DNA of 64,000 nucleotides from Cognatilysobacter tabacisoli (lineage in GTDB: Bacteria; Pseudomonadota; Gammaproteobacteria; Xanthomonadales; Xanthomonadaceae): assembly GCF_003586305.1 (NCBI RefSeq), contig NZ_KZ987400.1:124001-188000 (forward strand), in the 5' to 3' direction. The stretch's first letter is position 1. Every line of letters starts with the position of its first letter. The notes beneath the pieces are model-generated. The model saw nothing but the letters and a program-made list of their open reading frames with translations. It was not told the DNA's origin and ran no database searches. Shown here piece by piece: positions 34,674 to 47,688 of the stretch. The translations under genes were made by a program, and so were the position numbers.

Positions 34674-35846
34674 ATGAGCGCGACCCTGCGTCCGTCCGCG
34701 GCCTACGCCGCCGGCGTGCAGCGCGGCGACTGGAGCTTCGATGCGGCCCAGCAGCCGGCGCTGGTCGAGCTCGACCGCCTGCACGACGCGCTCGTCGCCG
34801 CGCCGCCGCGCGGATTGCTGTCGAACCTGTTCGGAAAGCCCCCCGAGGCCCCGCGCGGCCTGTACCTGTGGGGCGGCGTCGGCCGCGGCAAGACCTTCCT
34901 GATCGACTTGTTCTTCGACGGCCTGCCGCTGGCCGACGTCGGCGCCGGCCACGCGACCGCGCCGATCGGCGTCGGCGCGAGCGCGCAGCGCCCGGACCCG
35001 CGGTTGGGCGGCAAGCGCCGCATCCACTTCCACCGCTTCATGCGCGAGGTGCACGCACAGCTGCGCGCGCACGCCGGCGAGCGCGACCCGCTGGCGACGA
35101 TCGCGCGGCTGTGGCGCCGCGAACTGCGGGTGCTGGTGCTCGACGAGTTCTTCGTGATCGACATCGGCGACGCGATGCTGCTCGGCCGGCTGATGGAGCG
35201 GCTGTTCGCCGAAGGCGTCGCGCTGGTGACCAGCTCCAACGCCGCGCCGGGCGACCTGTACAAGGACGGCCTGCAGCGCGACCGCTTCCTGCCGGCGATC
35301 GCGCAAATCGAAGCGCACTGCGCGGTCGTGCACCTCGACAGCCCGAACGACTACCGGCTGCGCGCGCTGACCCGCTCGCCCGTCTATCGCGCGCCGCTCG
35401 ACCCGCAGTCGGATGCGTGGCTCGACGAGCGCTGGCGCGAGCTGACCGCAACCTGCCCGCGCGACGCCGCGACCGTCTGGGAGATCGACGGCCGCACGAT
35501 CCCGGTGCGCGCGCTGGCCGAAGGCCACGCGTGGTTCGACTTCGCCGCGCTGTGCGAAGGCCCGCGCGCGGCGAGCGACTACATCGAGATCGCGACCGAA
35601 TGCCACACGGTGCTGGTCGGCGGCATCCCGGTGTTCACCGACGCGGCCAACGGCGACGCCGCGCGCCGCTTCGTGCACCTGGTCGACGAGCTGTACGACC
35701 GCCACGTCAACCTGGTCTGCACCGCGGCGGCGGCTCCCGTCGAGCTCTATGCCGGCGGCAAGCTGGCCGGCGCGTTCGAGCGCACCGCCTCGCGCCTGAT
35801 CGAGATGCAGAGCGCCGAATACCTCGCGCTCGAGCACCGCGGCTGA
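34674..35846 (+). CDS. zapE: cell division ATPase ZapE (AFG1-like)
   Basis: 390 residues. An AAA-type ATPase with Walker A GGVGRGKT and Walker B VLVLDEFFV. The blocks IHFHRFMREVHAQL and FDFAALCEGPRAASDYIEI are diagnostic for the ZapE/AFG1 family. In E. coli it interacts with FtsZ at late division and under low oxygen. The family usually spans 340-390 residues, and this member has a small insert (about residues 88-112) after the P-loop. Confidence 0.94.
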   Translation: MSATLRPSAAYAAGVQRGDWSFDAAQQPALVELDRLHDALVAAPPRGLLSNLFGKPPEAPRGLYLWGGVGRGKTFLIDLFFDGLPLADVGAGHATAPIGVGASAQRPDPRLGGKRRIHFHRFMREVHAQLRAHAGERDPLATIARLWRRELRVLVLDEFFVIDIGDAMLLGRLMERLFAEGVALVTSSNAAPGDLYKDGLQRDRFLPAIAQIEAHCAVVHLDSPNDYRLRALTRSPVYRAPLDPQSDAWLDERWRELTATCPRDAATVWEIDGRTIPVRALAEGHAWFDFAALCEGPRAASDYIEIATECHTVLVGGIPVFTDAANGDAARRFVHLVDELYDRHVNLVCTAAAAPVELYAGGKLAGAFERTASRLIEMQSAEYLALEHRG

Positions 35847-35880
35847 TCGGCGCGCCGTCCCGAATCAGCGGGCAGGTGAA

Positions 35881-37212
35881 TCAGCCGGCGGCGCGCCGGC
35901 GCGCGGCGACGAACCCGTACACCGCGACCAGCACCGCCAGCGCGACGCCGATCGCGAGCCACTCCTGCGCCTTCAGCGTGGTCACGATCGCCAGCATCGC
36001 CGCCAGCGCGAGCGCCGGCACCGCCGCGCCGCCGGGCAGCACGAACGGCGTGCCGCGCTCGCGCAGGTCCAGCCGCTGCGCGCGCCACGCGGCCAGGCTG
36101 ACCAGCCCGTAGACCACACAGATCGCGCCGCCGGAGATCAGCGCCAGCGTGTCGAAGTTGCCGAGCAGCGCCAGCACCCATGCCAGCGTGGCGTGCGCGG
36201 CCAGCGCGAGGATCGGCACGCGGTGGGTCGCGGTGACGTTGCCGAACACGCGCGGCAGGTAGCCGTCGCGGCCGAGCGCGAACACCAGCCGCGAGGTGCC
36301 CAGCAGGTTGCCCATCAGGAAGCCGGCCATCGAGATGCACGCCGTGACCAGCAGCAGGGTGCGCCCCGGCGCCCACAGCGCCGCGGCGGTGTCGGCGACC
36401 GGCACGCCGCTGTCGGCCAGCCGCGCGCCGAGCAGCCCCTGGCCGACGATCTGCAGGCCCAGGTACAGCAGCACGACCAGCAGGATCGCGGCGATCGTCG
36501 CGCGCGGCACGCTGCGCGCCGGATCGGTGACCTCGCCCGACGGCACCAGCGCGGTCTCCATGCCCGAGTAAGCGAACATCACCAGCACCATCGACGCGCC
36601 CAGCGCGCCCCAGCTGGGCACGTCGCCGACCGCGAAGCTGACCTGCGACCAGTCGACGAAGAACACGCCGATGCCGGCGAGCAGGAACAGCGGCGTCAGC
36701 TTCAGCGCGGCCAGCACCGCGATCGCGCGCGCGCCGAGCTTCACCCCGAATGCGTTCAACGCGAACAGCGTCGCGTACACCGCGGTGATCAGCAGCGCGC
36801 GCGGCAGCGGCGGCGCGAACGCCGGCACCAGGTTGGCGACCTGCACCGACAGCGCGGCGGCGACGCCGGCGCTCGAGGTGAAGTTGCTGATCCACAGCAG
36901 CGCGCCGCCGAGGAAACCGGCGAACGTGCCGAACGTCGCGGTGAGGTAGCTGTACGGCCCGCCGGTCGCCTGCACGCGGCTGCCGACCGCGGCGAAGCAC
37001 AGCGCGATCGGGATGATCGCCAGCGCACCGGCGACCAGCGCCAGCGGCGCCGCCGCGCCCATCTGCGTCGACAGCGCCGACGGCATGCGGAAGATCCCGC
37101 CGCCGACGATGACGTTGATCACCGCCGCGGCCAGCGCGAACGAGCCGATCGCGCGCACCAGCGCGGCGTCGCCGTGCAGCGGCGCAGTGGCAGGGCGTGC
37201 GGCGTCGTTCAT
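35881..37212 (-). CDS. APC-family amino acid permease
   Basis: 443 residues from ATG 37212. Twelve helices are expected. Helix 1 carries the APC unwound-helix motif VGGGIFRMPSAL, and SGMETALVPSGEVTDPARSV is the conserved helix 6/loop region. The family moves amino acids with protons or by exchange; specificity cannot be read. It is divergent from the secreted M20 amidohydrolase, and a functional link (release and uptake of amino acids) is inference. Confidence 0.88.
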   Translation of the reverse strand: MNDAARPATAPLHGDAALVRAIGSFALAAAVINVIVGGGIFRMPSALSTQMGAAAPLALVAGALAIIPIALCFAAVGSRVQATGGPYSYLTATFGTFAGFLGGALLWISNFTSSAGVAAALSVQVANLVPAFAPPLPRALLITAVYATLFALNAFGVKLGARAIAVLAALKLTPLFLLAGIGVFFVDWSQVSFAVGDVPSWGALGASMVLVMFAYSGMETALVPSGEVTDPARSVPRATIAAILLVVLLYLGLQIVGQGLLGARLADSGVPVADTAAALWAPGRTLLLVTACISMAGFLMGNLLGTSRLVFALGRDGYLPRVFGNVTATHRVPILALAAHATLAWVLALLGNFDTLALISGGAICVVYGLVSLAAWRAQRLDLRERGTPFVLPGGAAVPALALAAMLAIVTTLKAQEWLAIGVALAVLVAVYGFVAARRRAAG

Positions 37213-37309
37213 CGGCGGGTTCGACCTGGGGCGGAGGCCGGAGCGTCGCACGCGGCGCGAGCGGCGCGCTAGCATCGTCGGCCATACGCTCATTCCCACG
37301 GAACCGACC

Positions 37310-38632
37310 ATGCGCGCACCGCACCCCTCGCTGCTGTCGCCGCTGCTCGCCTGCGCCGGCCTGTTCGCGTTCTCCGCCGCCGCGCAGTCGAGCGTGCGCC
37401 CCGAGGTCGACGCCGCGGCCCGCCGGGTGCAGGCCGACGTGGTCGCGCTGCGCCGCGACTTCCACCAGCACCCGGAGCTGTCGAACCGCGAGCAGCGCAC
37501 CGCGGCGAAGGTCGCCGAGCACCTGCGTGCGCTCGGCCTGACGCCGAAGACCGGCATCGCCCGGCACGGCGTCGTCGCGATCATCGAGGGCGGCAAGCCC
37601 GGCCCGCGCGTCGCGCTGCGCGCCGACATGGACGCGCTGCCGGTGACCGAACAGACCGGCCTGCCGTTCGCGTCGAAGGTGACGACCACGTTCGCCGGCC
37701 AGACGACCGGGGTTATGCACGCCTGCGGCCACGACGCGCACACCGGCATCCTGCTCGGCGTCGCCGATGCGCTGGTCGCGATGCGCAAGGACCTGCCCGG
37801 CTCGGTGATGCTGGTGTTCCAGCCGTCCGAGGAGGGCGCGCCGGTCGGCGAGACCGGCGGCGCGTCGGTGATGCTGGCCGAAGGGTTGTTCAAGGACTTC
37901 AGGCCCGACGCGATGTTCGGGCTGCACGTGTTCTCGACCCTGCCGGTCGGCACGATCGGCGTGCGCCAGGGCCCGCTGATGGCCGCCTCGGACCGCTTCA
38001 ACATCGTCATCAAGGGCCGGCAGACGCACGGCTCGCGGCCGTGGGGCGGGATCGACCCGATCGTCGCGGCGGCCGACCTGGTCTCCAGCGCGCAGACGAT
38101 CGTCAGCCGCCGCACCGACGTGTCGAAGCTGCCGGCGGTGGTCAGCTTCGGCTCGATCCACGGCGGCATCCGCTACAACATCATCCCCGACCAGGTCGAA
38201 CTGGTCGGCACGATCCGCACCTTCGACGAGGGCGTGCGCGCGGCGATCTTCAAGGACCTGAAGAACGTCGCCGAGCACGTCAGCGCGGCGCACGGCGCGA
38301 CCGCGGTCGCCAGCGTGCCCGACGGCGAGGGCAACCCGGTGACGGCCAACGACCCGGCGCTGACCGCGCGGATGCGGCCGAGCCTGGAGGCGGTGGTCGG
38401 CGCGGCGAACGTGGTCGAGCCGTCGCTGCAGATGGGCGCCGAGGACTTCTCGTACTACGCGCGCGAGGTGCCGGCGATGTTCTTCTTCGTCGGCGCGACC
38501 GGGCCGGGCATCGACCCGGTGGCCGCGCCGAGCAACCATTCGCCGAAGTTCCTGCTCGACGAGACCGCGCTCGACGTCGGCCTGCGCGCGATGCTGCAGG
38601 TCACCCTCGACTACCTGCACGGCGACGGCTGA
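37310..38632 (+). CDS. secreted M20-family amidohydrolase
   Basis: 440 residues from ATG 37310, with a signal peptide ([13 protein letters not shown]). It is a metal-dependent M20D peptidase/amidohydrolase: [12 protein letters not shown] at the start of the domain, metal ligands in [10 protein letters not shown], the catalytic glutamate in FQPSEEGAP and a late ligand in NHSPKF. Relatives hydrolyse N-acyl amino acids (hippurate, acetyl-amino acids, IAA conjugates). Export is common in Xanthomonadaceae. The substrate is unknown. Confidence 0.9.
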   Translation: MRAPHPSLLSPLLACAGLFAFSAAAQSSVRPEVDAAARRVQADVVALRRDFHQHPELSNREQRTAAKVAEHLRALGLTPKTGIARHGVVAIIEGGKPGPRVALRADMDALPVTEQTGLPFASKVTTTFAGQTTGVMHACGHDAHTGILLGVADALVAMRKDLPGSVMLVFQPSEEGAPVGETGGASVMLAEGLFKDFRPDAMFGLHVFSTLPVGTIGVRQGPLMAASDRFNIVIKGRQTHGSRPWGGIDPIVAAADLVSSAQTIVSRRTDVSKLPAVVSFGSIHGGIRYNIIPDQVELVGTIRTFDEGVRAAIFKDLKNVAEHVSAAHGATAVASVPDGEGNPVTANDPALTARMRPSLEAVVGAANVVEPSLQMGAEDFSYYAREVPAMFFFVGATGPGIDPVAAPSNHSPKFLLDETALDVGLRAMLQVTLDYLHGDG

Positions 38633-38681
38633 GCGGGCAGCCGGCGAGGCGGTGGCGGCGACGGCGCGCGATAATGCTGTA

Positions 38682-39503
38682 ATGAACCCGACCGACCTCC
38701 CGCTGGGCCGCCACGTCGACTACCCGACCGGCTACGACGCCGCGCTGCTGTACCCGATCCCGCGCGCGCTCGGCCGCGCCGCGATCGGCGTCGACGACGC
38801 GGCGCCGGGCTTCGTCGGCGTCGACCGCTGGCACGCGTACGAGCTGAGCTGGCTCGACGGCCGCGGCAAGCCGCGCGTGGCGACGGCGACCATCACCGTG
38901 CCGGCGCACTCGCCGAACCTGGTCGAATCGAAGTCGCTGAAGCTGTACCTCAACTCGTTCAACGCCACCCGCTTCGGGTCCGACGACGAGGTCGCGGCGC
39001 GCATGGCCGCCGACCTGTCGGCGTGCGCCGGCGCACCGGTCGACGTCGCGTTCGGGCTGCCGCCGATCGACGAAGCCGAGGCGCACGCGCGCGCGGAATC
39101 GATCGACGGACTCGACGTCGACATCGACTGCTACGGGCCGCCGGACGCGGCGCTGCTGGCGATCGAGGCCGACGCGATCGTCGACGAGACCCTGACCAGC
39201 GCGCTGCTGAAGTCGAACTGCCCGGTCACCGGCCAGCCGGACTGGGCGCGCATTTCGATCGCCTACCGCGGCCCGCGCCTGGATCGCGCCGCGCTGCTGC
39301 GCTACCTGGTGTCGTTCCGCGACCACGCCGAGTTCCACGAGCAGTGCGTCGAGCGCGTGTTCACCGACCTGCGCGCGCGCGCGCGGCCGGAGTCGCTGTC
39401 GGTCGAGGCGCGCTACACGCGCCGCGGCGGACTGGACATCAACCCGTGGCGCGCGACGGCGGACCGCGCCGCGCCCACGCCGGGCCGCGACGAGCGCCAG
39501 TAG
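38682..39503 (+). CDS. queF: NADPH-dependent 7-cyano-7-deazaguanine reductase QueF
   Basis: 273 residues from ATG 38682. A two-domain (type II) tunnelling-fold enzyme. The nucleophilic cysteine is in [11 protein letters not shown] (Cys180) with Asp187, and the NADPH motif [12 protein letters not shown] starts at residue 82. It reduces preQ0 to preQ1 in queuosine synthesis. The length matches E. coli QueF (282). No preQ1 riboswitch is visible upstream; GATAAT at 38670 may be the -10 box. Confidence 0.96.
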   Translation: MNPTDLPLGRHVDYPTGYDAALLYPIPRALGRAAIGVDDAAPGFVGVDRWHAYELSWLDGRGKPRVATATITVPAHSPNLVESKSLKLYLNSFNATRFGSDDEVAARMAADLSACAGAPVDVAFGLPPIDEAEAHARAESIDGLDVDIDCYGPPDAALLAIEADAIVDETLTSALLKSNCPVTGQPDWARISIAYRGPRLDRAALLRYLVSFRDHAEFHEQCVERVFTDLRARARPESLSVEARYTRRGGLDINPWRATADRAAPTPGRDERQ

Positions 39504-39614
39504 CCGCACCGCCGCGACGCGCGTGACGGCCGGGTTTCACGCGCGCGCCATCTCGCCTTAACACGGGCCGTGCCATGGTCCCCCGCGTCGACACCCGACG
39601 GGGAGACCCCACGC

Positions 39615-39935
39615 ATGAGCAGCGACAAGAAAGCCGATTTCTCGAACGTACAGGGCAAGGTGACGAGCACCGAGCAGATCCGCCCGCAGGCGGACTTCGG
39701 CAACGTGCAGGGCAGCGTGCGTTCGACCGAGGAAATCACCGGCGGCGCCCCGTCGGAGCAGATGTACACCGTCATCAAGGGCGACACGCTGTCGCACATC
39801 GCCCAGCACTTCTACGGCAAGGCCGGCCGCTGGCGCCGGATCTTCGACGCCAACCGCGACCAGCTCGACGACCCCGACCGCATCCAGCCGGGGCAGGTGC
39901 TCAGGATCCCGGCCGACGACGACTTGCACGACTGA
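39615..39935 (+). CDS. LysM peptidoglycan-binding protein
   Basis: 106 residues from ATG 39615. A C-terminal LysM domain (about 52-102) begins MYTVIKGDTLSHIAQHFYG and ends IQPGQVLRIP. The first half contains two copies of a 16-residue unit, ADFSNVQGKVTSTEQI and ADFGNVQGSVRSTEEI. There is no signal peptide, as in the cytoplasmic potassium-binding protein Kbp/YgaU, but the BON domain of Kbp is missing. It may bind muropeptides or ions. It is followed by a lipoprotein gene 45 bp downstream. Confidence 0.88.
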   Translation: MSSDKKADFSNVQGKVTSTEQIRPQADFGNVQGSVRSTEEITGGAPSEQMYTVIKGDTLSHIAQHFYGKAGRWRRIFDANRDQLDDPDRIQPGQVLRIPADDDLHD

Positions 39936-39980
39936 GCCGACACGCACCCGCCCCACCCCTTCCCTGGACAGGAGACCCCC

Positions 39981-40484
39981 ATGAACCCGATGCACCTCAA
40001 CCGCCGCACCCTGCACACCGCCGTCGCCGCCGCCCTGCTGGGCTCGATCGCCCTGGTCGGCTGCAAGAAGAAGGAAGAGGCGGTCGTGACCCCGCCGGTC
40101 GCCACGACTCCGGCACCGGCGCCGAGGATGCCGACCCCGGCCGCGTCCGCCTCGGTCACGTCGGTCGACCTCGGCACCGCCGTCGGCGCCGACATGAAGG
40201 TCACCGCGCCGTCGACGACGTTCAAGCCGACCGACAAGATCATCGCCGCGGTGTCGACCTCGACCAGCGATCCGGCCGCGACCGTGCCGGGCAAGCTGTC
40301 GGCGAAGTGGACCTACCAGGACGGCCAGACCGTGCACGAGGAATCGCGCGACGTGAACCTGACCGGCACCGGCGTGACCAACTTCGAGATCAGCAAGCCC
40401 GACGGCTGGCCGGCCGGCAAGTACACGCTGGCGGTGATGATGGACGGCATGACCGTCCAGACCCGCGAGTTCGAGGTCAAGTAA
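39981..40484 (+). CDS. hypothetical lipoprotein
   Basis: 167 residues with GGAGA before ATG 39981. The lipobox ALVGC gives Cys28, followed by KKKEE and a Pro/Ala/Thr-rich linker (about residues 34-60). The mature domain of about 105 residues is beta-rich and ends YTLAVMMDGMTVQTREFEVK, resembling small Ig-like domains. The family is unknown. It is followed by a terminator and probably transcribed together with the LysM gene. Confidence 0.8.
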   Translation: MNPMHLNRRTLHTAVAAALLGSIALVGCKKKEEAVVTPPVATTPAPAPRMPTPAASASVTSVDLGTAVGADMKVTAPSTTFKPTDKIIAAVSTSTSDPAATVPGKLSAKWTYQDGQTVHEESRDVNLTGTGVTNFEISKPDGWPAGKYTLAVMMDGMTVQTREFEVK

Positions 40485-40540
40485 GCGCAGGGCCGCGCGG
40501 CGCGCTCCCTCTCTCCCCCGCCGCGCGGCGGGCACGCATC

Positions 40541-40570
40541 GGCGCGATGGCGACATCGCGCCGTTTTTTT
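40541..40570 (+). terminator. rho-independent terminator
   Basis: GGCGCGAT and ATCGCGCC form a perfect 8-bp stem around GGCGAC, followed by G and seven T. It ends the LysM-lipoprotein unit, and the convergent ychJ ends 32 bp beyond. Confidence 0.85.
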
Positions 40571-40601
40571 GCACGGTGCCCGCTCCGGCGCCGCGCGTGG
40601 A

Positions 40602-41015
40602 TCAGCGCGCCTGGACCTCGCCGTCGATGTACAGCCAGCGCCCCTCGACGCGCGCGAAGCGGCTGCGTTCGTGCAGCCGCACTGCCGGCGCGCCGCCGAC
40701 GCGGTAGCGGGCGACGAACTCGACGGTGGCGTGGTCGGCGTCGTCGATCGCGTGGCGCCTGACGTCGAGCCCCAGCCAGCGCGTCGCCGCGGCGTCGGAC
40801 AGGTCGAGTTCGGCCGGGCAGGTGTCCGGGTGCCAGCTGGCGCGCAGGTAGTCGGCGTCGCCGAGCACGTAGGCGCTGTAGCGCGAGCGCATCAGCGCCT
40901 CGGCATCCGGCGCGGCGGCGCCGGCGTGCAGCGGGCCGCAGCAGCGCGCGTAGTCGGGGCCGCGGCCGCACGGGCACGCGGCGCTGGGGTCGGGTCGCTT
41001 GACGGGTCGCTTCAT
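40602..41015 (-). CDS. ychJ: YchJ family SEC-C protein (UPF0225)
   Basis: 137 residues from ATG 41015; a longer upstream frame is rejected. An N-terminal SEC-C-like zinc motif ([13 protein letters not shown], about residues 14-26) is followed by the YchJ domain with [18 protein letters not shown] and the C-terminal [18 protein letters not shown]. The family's role is unknown; the fold is NTF2-like. It is divergent from a UPF0149 gene that carries a second SEC-C motif. Confidence 0.9.
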   Translation of the reverse strand: MKRPVKRPDPSAACPCGRGPDYARCCGPLHAGAAAPDAEALMRSRYSAYVLGDADYLRASWHPDTCPAELDLSDAAATRWLGLDVRRHAIDDADHATVEFVARYRVGGAPAVRLHERSRFARVEGRWLYIDGEVQAR

Positions 41016-41089
41016 CGGCGCATTGTCGCGCCGCCGTACGCGCGCAGGGACTACCATGCGCGCCTGCCCCGCCCAGCGAAGTGCCCCCG

Positions 41090-41797
<708 letters not shown>

Positions 41798-41852
41798 GCG
41801 CGCCGTCCCGCCCCGGGCGCCGCGCGCCCGACGTACCGCCCGACGCGCCGTG

Positions 41853-42239
41853 ATGTCGACCCACCCCTGCCTGCGCTGCGGCGCCTGCTGCGCCGCGCTG
41901 CGCGTGGCCTTCCACTGGTCCGAGGCCGCGCCCGAGCTCGGCGGCGCGACGCCGCCGGCGCTGACCGAGCGGCTCGACCCGCACCGCGTCGTGATGCGCG
42001 GCACCTACGCGCCGCCGCTGCGCTGCGTCGCGCTCGCCGGCGCGGTCGGCGTCGACGCGCACTGCACGATCTACCCGCTGCGGCCGTCGCCGTGCCGCGA
42101 TCTCGCCGCGGCGTGGGAGGACGGCAGCGCGAGCCCGCAGTGCGACCGCGCGCGCGAACGCCACGGGCTGGCCCCGCTGCAGCCGTCGGACTGGGTGGAG
42201 TTCGCGAACGCGCCGGGCGACGCCTGCGCCGGCGCCTGA
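41853..42239 (+). CDS. YkgJ-type cysteine-cluster protein
   Basis: 128 residues from ATG 41853. Two Cys groups, CLRCGACC at residues 5-12 and further cysteines in RCVAL, HCTIYPLRPSPCRDL and CDRARE, fit the YkgJ/Fe-S cluster family, predicted to bind zinc or an iron-sulfur cluster. The function is unknown. It lies 55 bp after the UPF0149 gene on the same strand, so co-transcription is likely. Confidence 0.88.
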   Translation: MSTHPCLRCGACCAALRVAFHWSEAAPELGGATPPALTERLDPHRVVMRGTYAPPLRCVALAGAVGVDAHCTIYPLRPSPCRDLAAAWEDGSASPQCDRARERHGLAPLQPSDWVEFANAPGDACAGA

Positions 42240-42257
42240 ACTGCGCCGATTGCTGAA

Positions 42258-43346
42258 CTACTCGGCCGCGCCGCGCCCGCCGGCCGGCGTCGCAAGCGGC
42301 GCGGCGCCCGCGCGCGATTTCGGCAGCGCGGCCAGCGGCGCGTCGTCCGGGCATTCCGGATCGGGGAAGCCGAAGCGCGGGTACAGCGCGAGGCCGCACG
42401 ACGCCATCGCGCCGTAGGCCTTGCCGGTCGCCATGCAGCGCTCGTCGAACGCGCGCTGGAACGCATCGCGTCGGCGGGCGAAGTCCTCGCCGCACTTGCG
42501 CGCGACGCGGATGCGATTGAGGTCGTCCTCGACCGGGTTGGTGCCCTGCAGGCCGTACAGGTCGAGCTCTTCGGGCTTGAGCAGGCGCAGGTTGCGGTTC
42601 GGCACCGTCATCATCAGGTCGGCAAGGGTCTCGGCCGCGCCGTTGCGCGCCAGGTACTGGCGCAGCTCGCCGTTGACCTGGGCGAGTTCCGCGCTGAGTT
42701 CAGCGCGGGTGCTGGCGGTCGAGCGGTCGCGCATCAGCCGGTGGATGCCGACCTTGCCGTCGACGGTGCGCTGGTCGCCGGCGGCCAGGATCAGCACGCA
42801 GGCGCTGTGGCACAGCGAGTCGCGGCGCACCCAGACCGTCCAGTCGGACTCGCCGATGCGGTCGCCGGCCTTGATCGCCTCCTCGACGTGGCCGCCGGCG
42901 GAGTCGAGGTCGAGCAGGCGGGTGCCGATCTCCATGCGGTCGGCCACCTCGGCCACGCGCTGCACCAGCGCGGTGAAGCCGGCATCGATGCGGCCCTCGT
43001 AGCGGACGCGGACCAGGCCGAGCTCGCGGCAGTCCTGCAGCGCTTCGACGACGCCGAAGAACTCGAGCGTCGCCAGCGGTTCGCCGTCGCCGTGCGCGGC
43101 GTAGTCGTACTCGCAGCTGATCCGGGCACGGCCGCCGTCGAGGCTGACCGGGGGCCAGTAGGTGACGTCGGGGTAGTAGGTCGGCGCGTCGCCGGCCACG
43201 CGGCGGCGGGTCGCCGCACCGCTGCGCACGGGCGCGTCGGCATCGGCCAGGGTCACGGTGGGTGCTTCCGCGTCGTCGGCCGCCGGGCCGCCGCCGCATG
43301 CGGCCAGCGCCAGGCACATCGCCAACGGGAAAAGCCACCTGCCCAC
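42258..43346 (-). CDS. Clp-protease-fold periplasmic lipoprotein (COG3904-like)
   Basis: 362 residues from GTG 43346, which gives a clean lipoprotein signal (PLAMCLALAAC); ATG 43394 is the alternative but would bury it. The body shows ClpP/crotonase-like signatures: DLDSAGGHVEEAIKAGDRI, then SLCHSACVLILAAGDQ with a likely nucleophilic serine, then VGIHRLMRD with a likely catalytic histidine. This matches predicted periplasmic proteins of COG3904. A protease role is inferred, not known. Confidence 0.78.
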   Translation of the reverse strand: MGRWLFPLAMCLALAACGGGPAADDAEAPTVTLADADAPVRSGAATRRRVAGDAPTYYPDVTYWPPVSLDGGRARISCEYDYAAHGDGEPLATLEFFGVVEALQDCRELGLVRVRYEGRIDAGFTALVQRVAEVADRMEIGTRLLDLDSAGGHVEEAIKAGDRIGESDWTVWVRRDSLCHSACVLILAAGDQRTVDGKVGIHRLMRDRSTASTRAELSAELAQVNGELRQYLARNGAAETLADLMMTVPNRNLRLLKPEELDLYGLQGTNPVEDDLNRIRVARKCGEDFARRRDAFQRAFDERCMATGKAYGAMASCGLALYPRFGFPDPECPDDAPLAALPKSRAGAAPLATPAGGRGAAE

Positions 43347-45931
<2,585 letters not shown>

Positions 45932-46071
45932 GCGCCGCCGGCTGAGCGCGGCCCGCGCGCCCGGCCCGGCGCGCGCCGGGTCGTGCCGACGCACGATCCC
46001 CTGACATTCCGCACATGCGGCCCCACCGGGGCCGCGGCAGCGTGGGCGCTCTTCCGTACGTTGGGCCGACC

Positions 46072-47676
46072 ATGCACCGCACCGCCCCGCTGTCGCTGCT
46101 GCTGTGCCTCGCCGGCGCGGCGGTTCCCGCCGCCGCGCAGGACGCCGTCGCCCAGCGCGGCAGCGATCGAGACGCTTCCGCGCAGGCGCGCGTGCGCGGC
46201 GCGTTCGGCGGCGACGCCGCCGCTGCGGTGGCCCGGTTCGACTACCGTCTCGTGGTGACCGACGCCGCCGGCCGCGTGCGCCGCGACGCGCGCTACGCGC
46301 TGCTGCCGCGCACCCGCGCGCTCCACGTGCACGACGCGTCGGCGGACACCCGCGTGTGGTCCGGCGAGGACGGCAGTTGGCGCTGGTCCGGCGGGCAGTG
46401 GGACGTGCTCGGCCCGGCGCTGGCCCAGCCGTACCGCGACCACGTCGCGTACCACTTCCTGCCGATGCTGCAGGACCCGGGCACCGGCTACGAGGCGGCG
46501 CCGGGCAATGGCGATCGCGTGCGCGTGTCGCCGCGCGGCGTGGCGCCGTTCGAGGTGCGGCTGGATCCGGCCAGCGGCCGCGTCGTCGAGAACCGTTTCG
46601 ACGGCGGCACGGTGGTGCGCGAGCTCGACTACCGCGACGTCGCCGGCGTGCCGTGGCCGATGGCGTTCGAGGTGCTCGGCGACGGCGGCGTCGCCCAGCG
46701 CGGGCAGTTCTCGGACGTGGTCGCGTCGACCGCCGCCGACGCGGCGCTGCCCCCGATGCCGGGCGCGCCATCGATGCCGGTCGGCGACGCGGAACGCGTG
46801 CTGCCGACGACGCCGGACGGCGCGGCGCGACTGGTCGGCGCCGGCTGGCTGTCCGGCGCGCGCAACGACTACAACCTGAGCGTCGACGCGCGCGGCGAAC
46901 GGCTGGTGTTTGCGCGGTCGGGGCCGGACTTCGACGGCGCGGTGATCCTGGCCGCGCGTCGCGACGGCGCCGGCTGGACCGCGCCTGAGCCGGTGCCGTT
47001 CACCGATCCGCGCTACAGCGACTCCGACCCGTGGCTGACGCCGGACGGCCGCACGCTGTACTTCGTGTCGAACCGGCCGCTGCGCGGCGACGCGCCGCGC
47101 GCCGACCTCGACGTGTGGCGCGTGGCGGTCGACGAAGGCGGCTTCGGCGTGCCCGAGCACCTGCCGGCGCTGTCGAGCCCCGGCGTCGAGCTCGGCCCGG
47201 AGCTGCACCGCGGCTGGCTGTACTTCAACAGCACCCGCGGCGGCGGCCCCGCGCCGCTGGCGATCTACCGCGCGCGCGTCGGCGCCGGCGGCATCGGCGC
47301 GCCCGAGCCGCTCGGCGCGCCGTTCAACGACGGCCGGCAGCAGGGCGATTTCACCCTGTCTCCGGACGGCCGCACCGCGGTGTTCTGGAGCCAGCGCGAC
47401 GGCATCGCCGACGGCGACCTGTTCGCGGTGCGGCGCGACGGCGACGGCTGGTCGCGCGCGGTGCGCCTGCCGTCGCCGCTCAATGCCGCCGGCCTGGACT
47501 TCACCCCGTCGTTCTCGGCCGACGGCCGCACGCTGCGCTTCGCCAGCCGGCGCAAGCCGGCATGGCTGGCCGAGGCCGGGCACCTGTTCAACGGCCAGGC
47601 CAACGTGTTCGTCGCGGCGGTGTCGACGATCGATGCGGCGCTGGACGCGGCGCTCGGCGCCGACGCGCCGCGCTAG
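46072..47676 (+). CDS. secreted WD40-like/PD40 beta-propeller protein
   Basis: 534 residues from ATG 46072 with a signal peptide (LLLCLAGAAVPAAAQ). The N-terminal half (to about 230) is a mixed domain resembling outer-membrane lipoprotein-sorting or DUF-type sensors, with the late motif DYRDVAGVPWPMAFEV. The C-terminal half has TolB-like PD40 strands: DSDPWLTPDGRTLYFVSNRP, QGDFTLSPDGRTAVFWS and FTPSFSADGRTLRFASRR. The partner or ligand is unknown. It is convergent with the DUF4344 peptidase. Confidence 0.78.
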   Translation: MHRTAPLSLLLCLAGAAVPAAAQDAVAQRGSDRDASAQARVRGAFGGDAAAAVARFDYRLVVTDAAGRVRRDARYALLPRTRALHVHDASADTRVWSGEDGSWRWSGGQWDVLGPALAQPYRDHVAYHFLPMLQDPGTGYEAAPGNGDRVRVSPRGVAPFEVRLDPASGRVVENRFDGGTVVRELDYRDVAGVPWPMAFEVLGDGGVAQRGQFSDVVASTAADAALPPMPGAPSMPVGDAERVLPTTPDGAARLVGAGWLSGARNDYNLSVDARGERLVFARSGPDFDGAVILAARRDGAGWTAPEPVPFTDPRYSDSDPWLTPDGRTLYFVSNRPLRGDAPRADLDVWRVAVDEGGFGVPEHLPALSSPGVELGPELHRGWLYFNSTRGGGPAPLAIYRARVGAGGIGAPEPLGAPFNDGRQQGDFTLSPDGRTAVFWSQRDGIADGDLFAVRRDGDGWSRAVRLPSPLNAAGLDFTPSFSADGRTLRFASRRKPAWLAEAGHLFNGQANVFVAAVSTIDAALDAALGADAPR

Positions 47677-47688
47677 CCGCGGCGGGCC

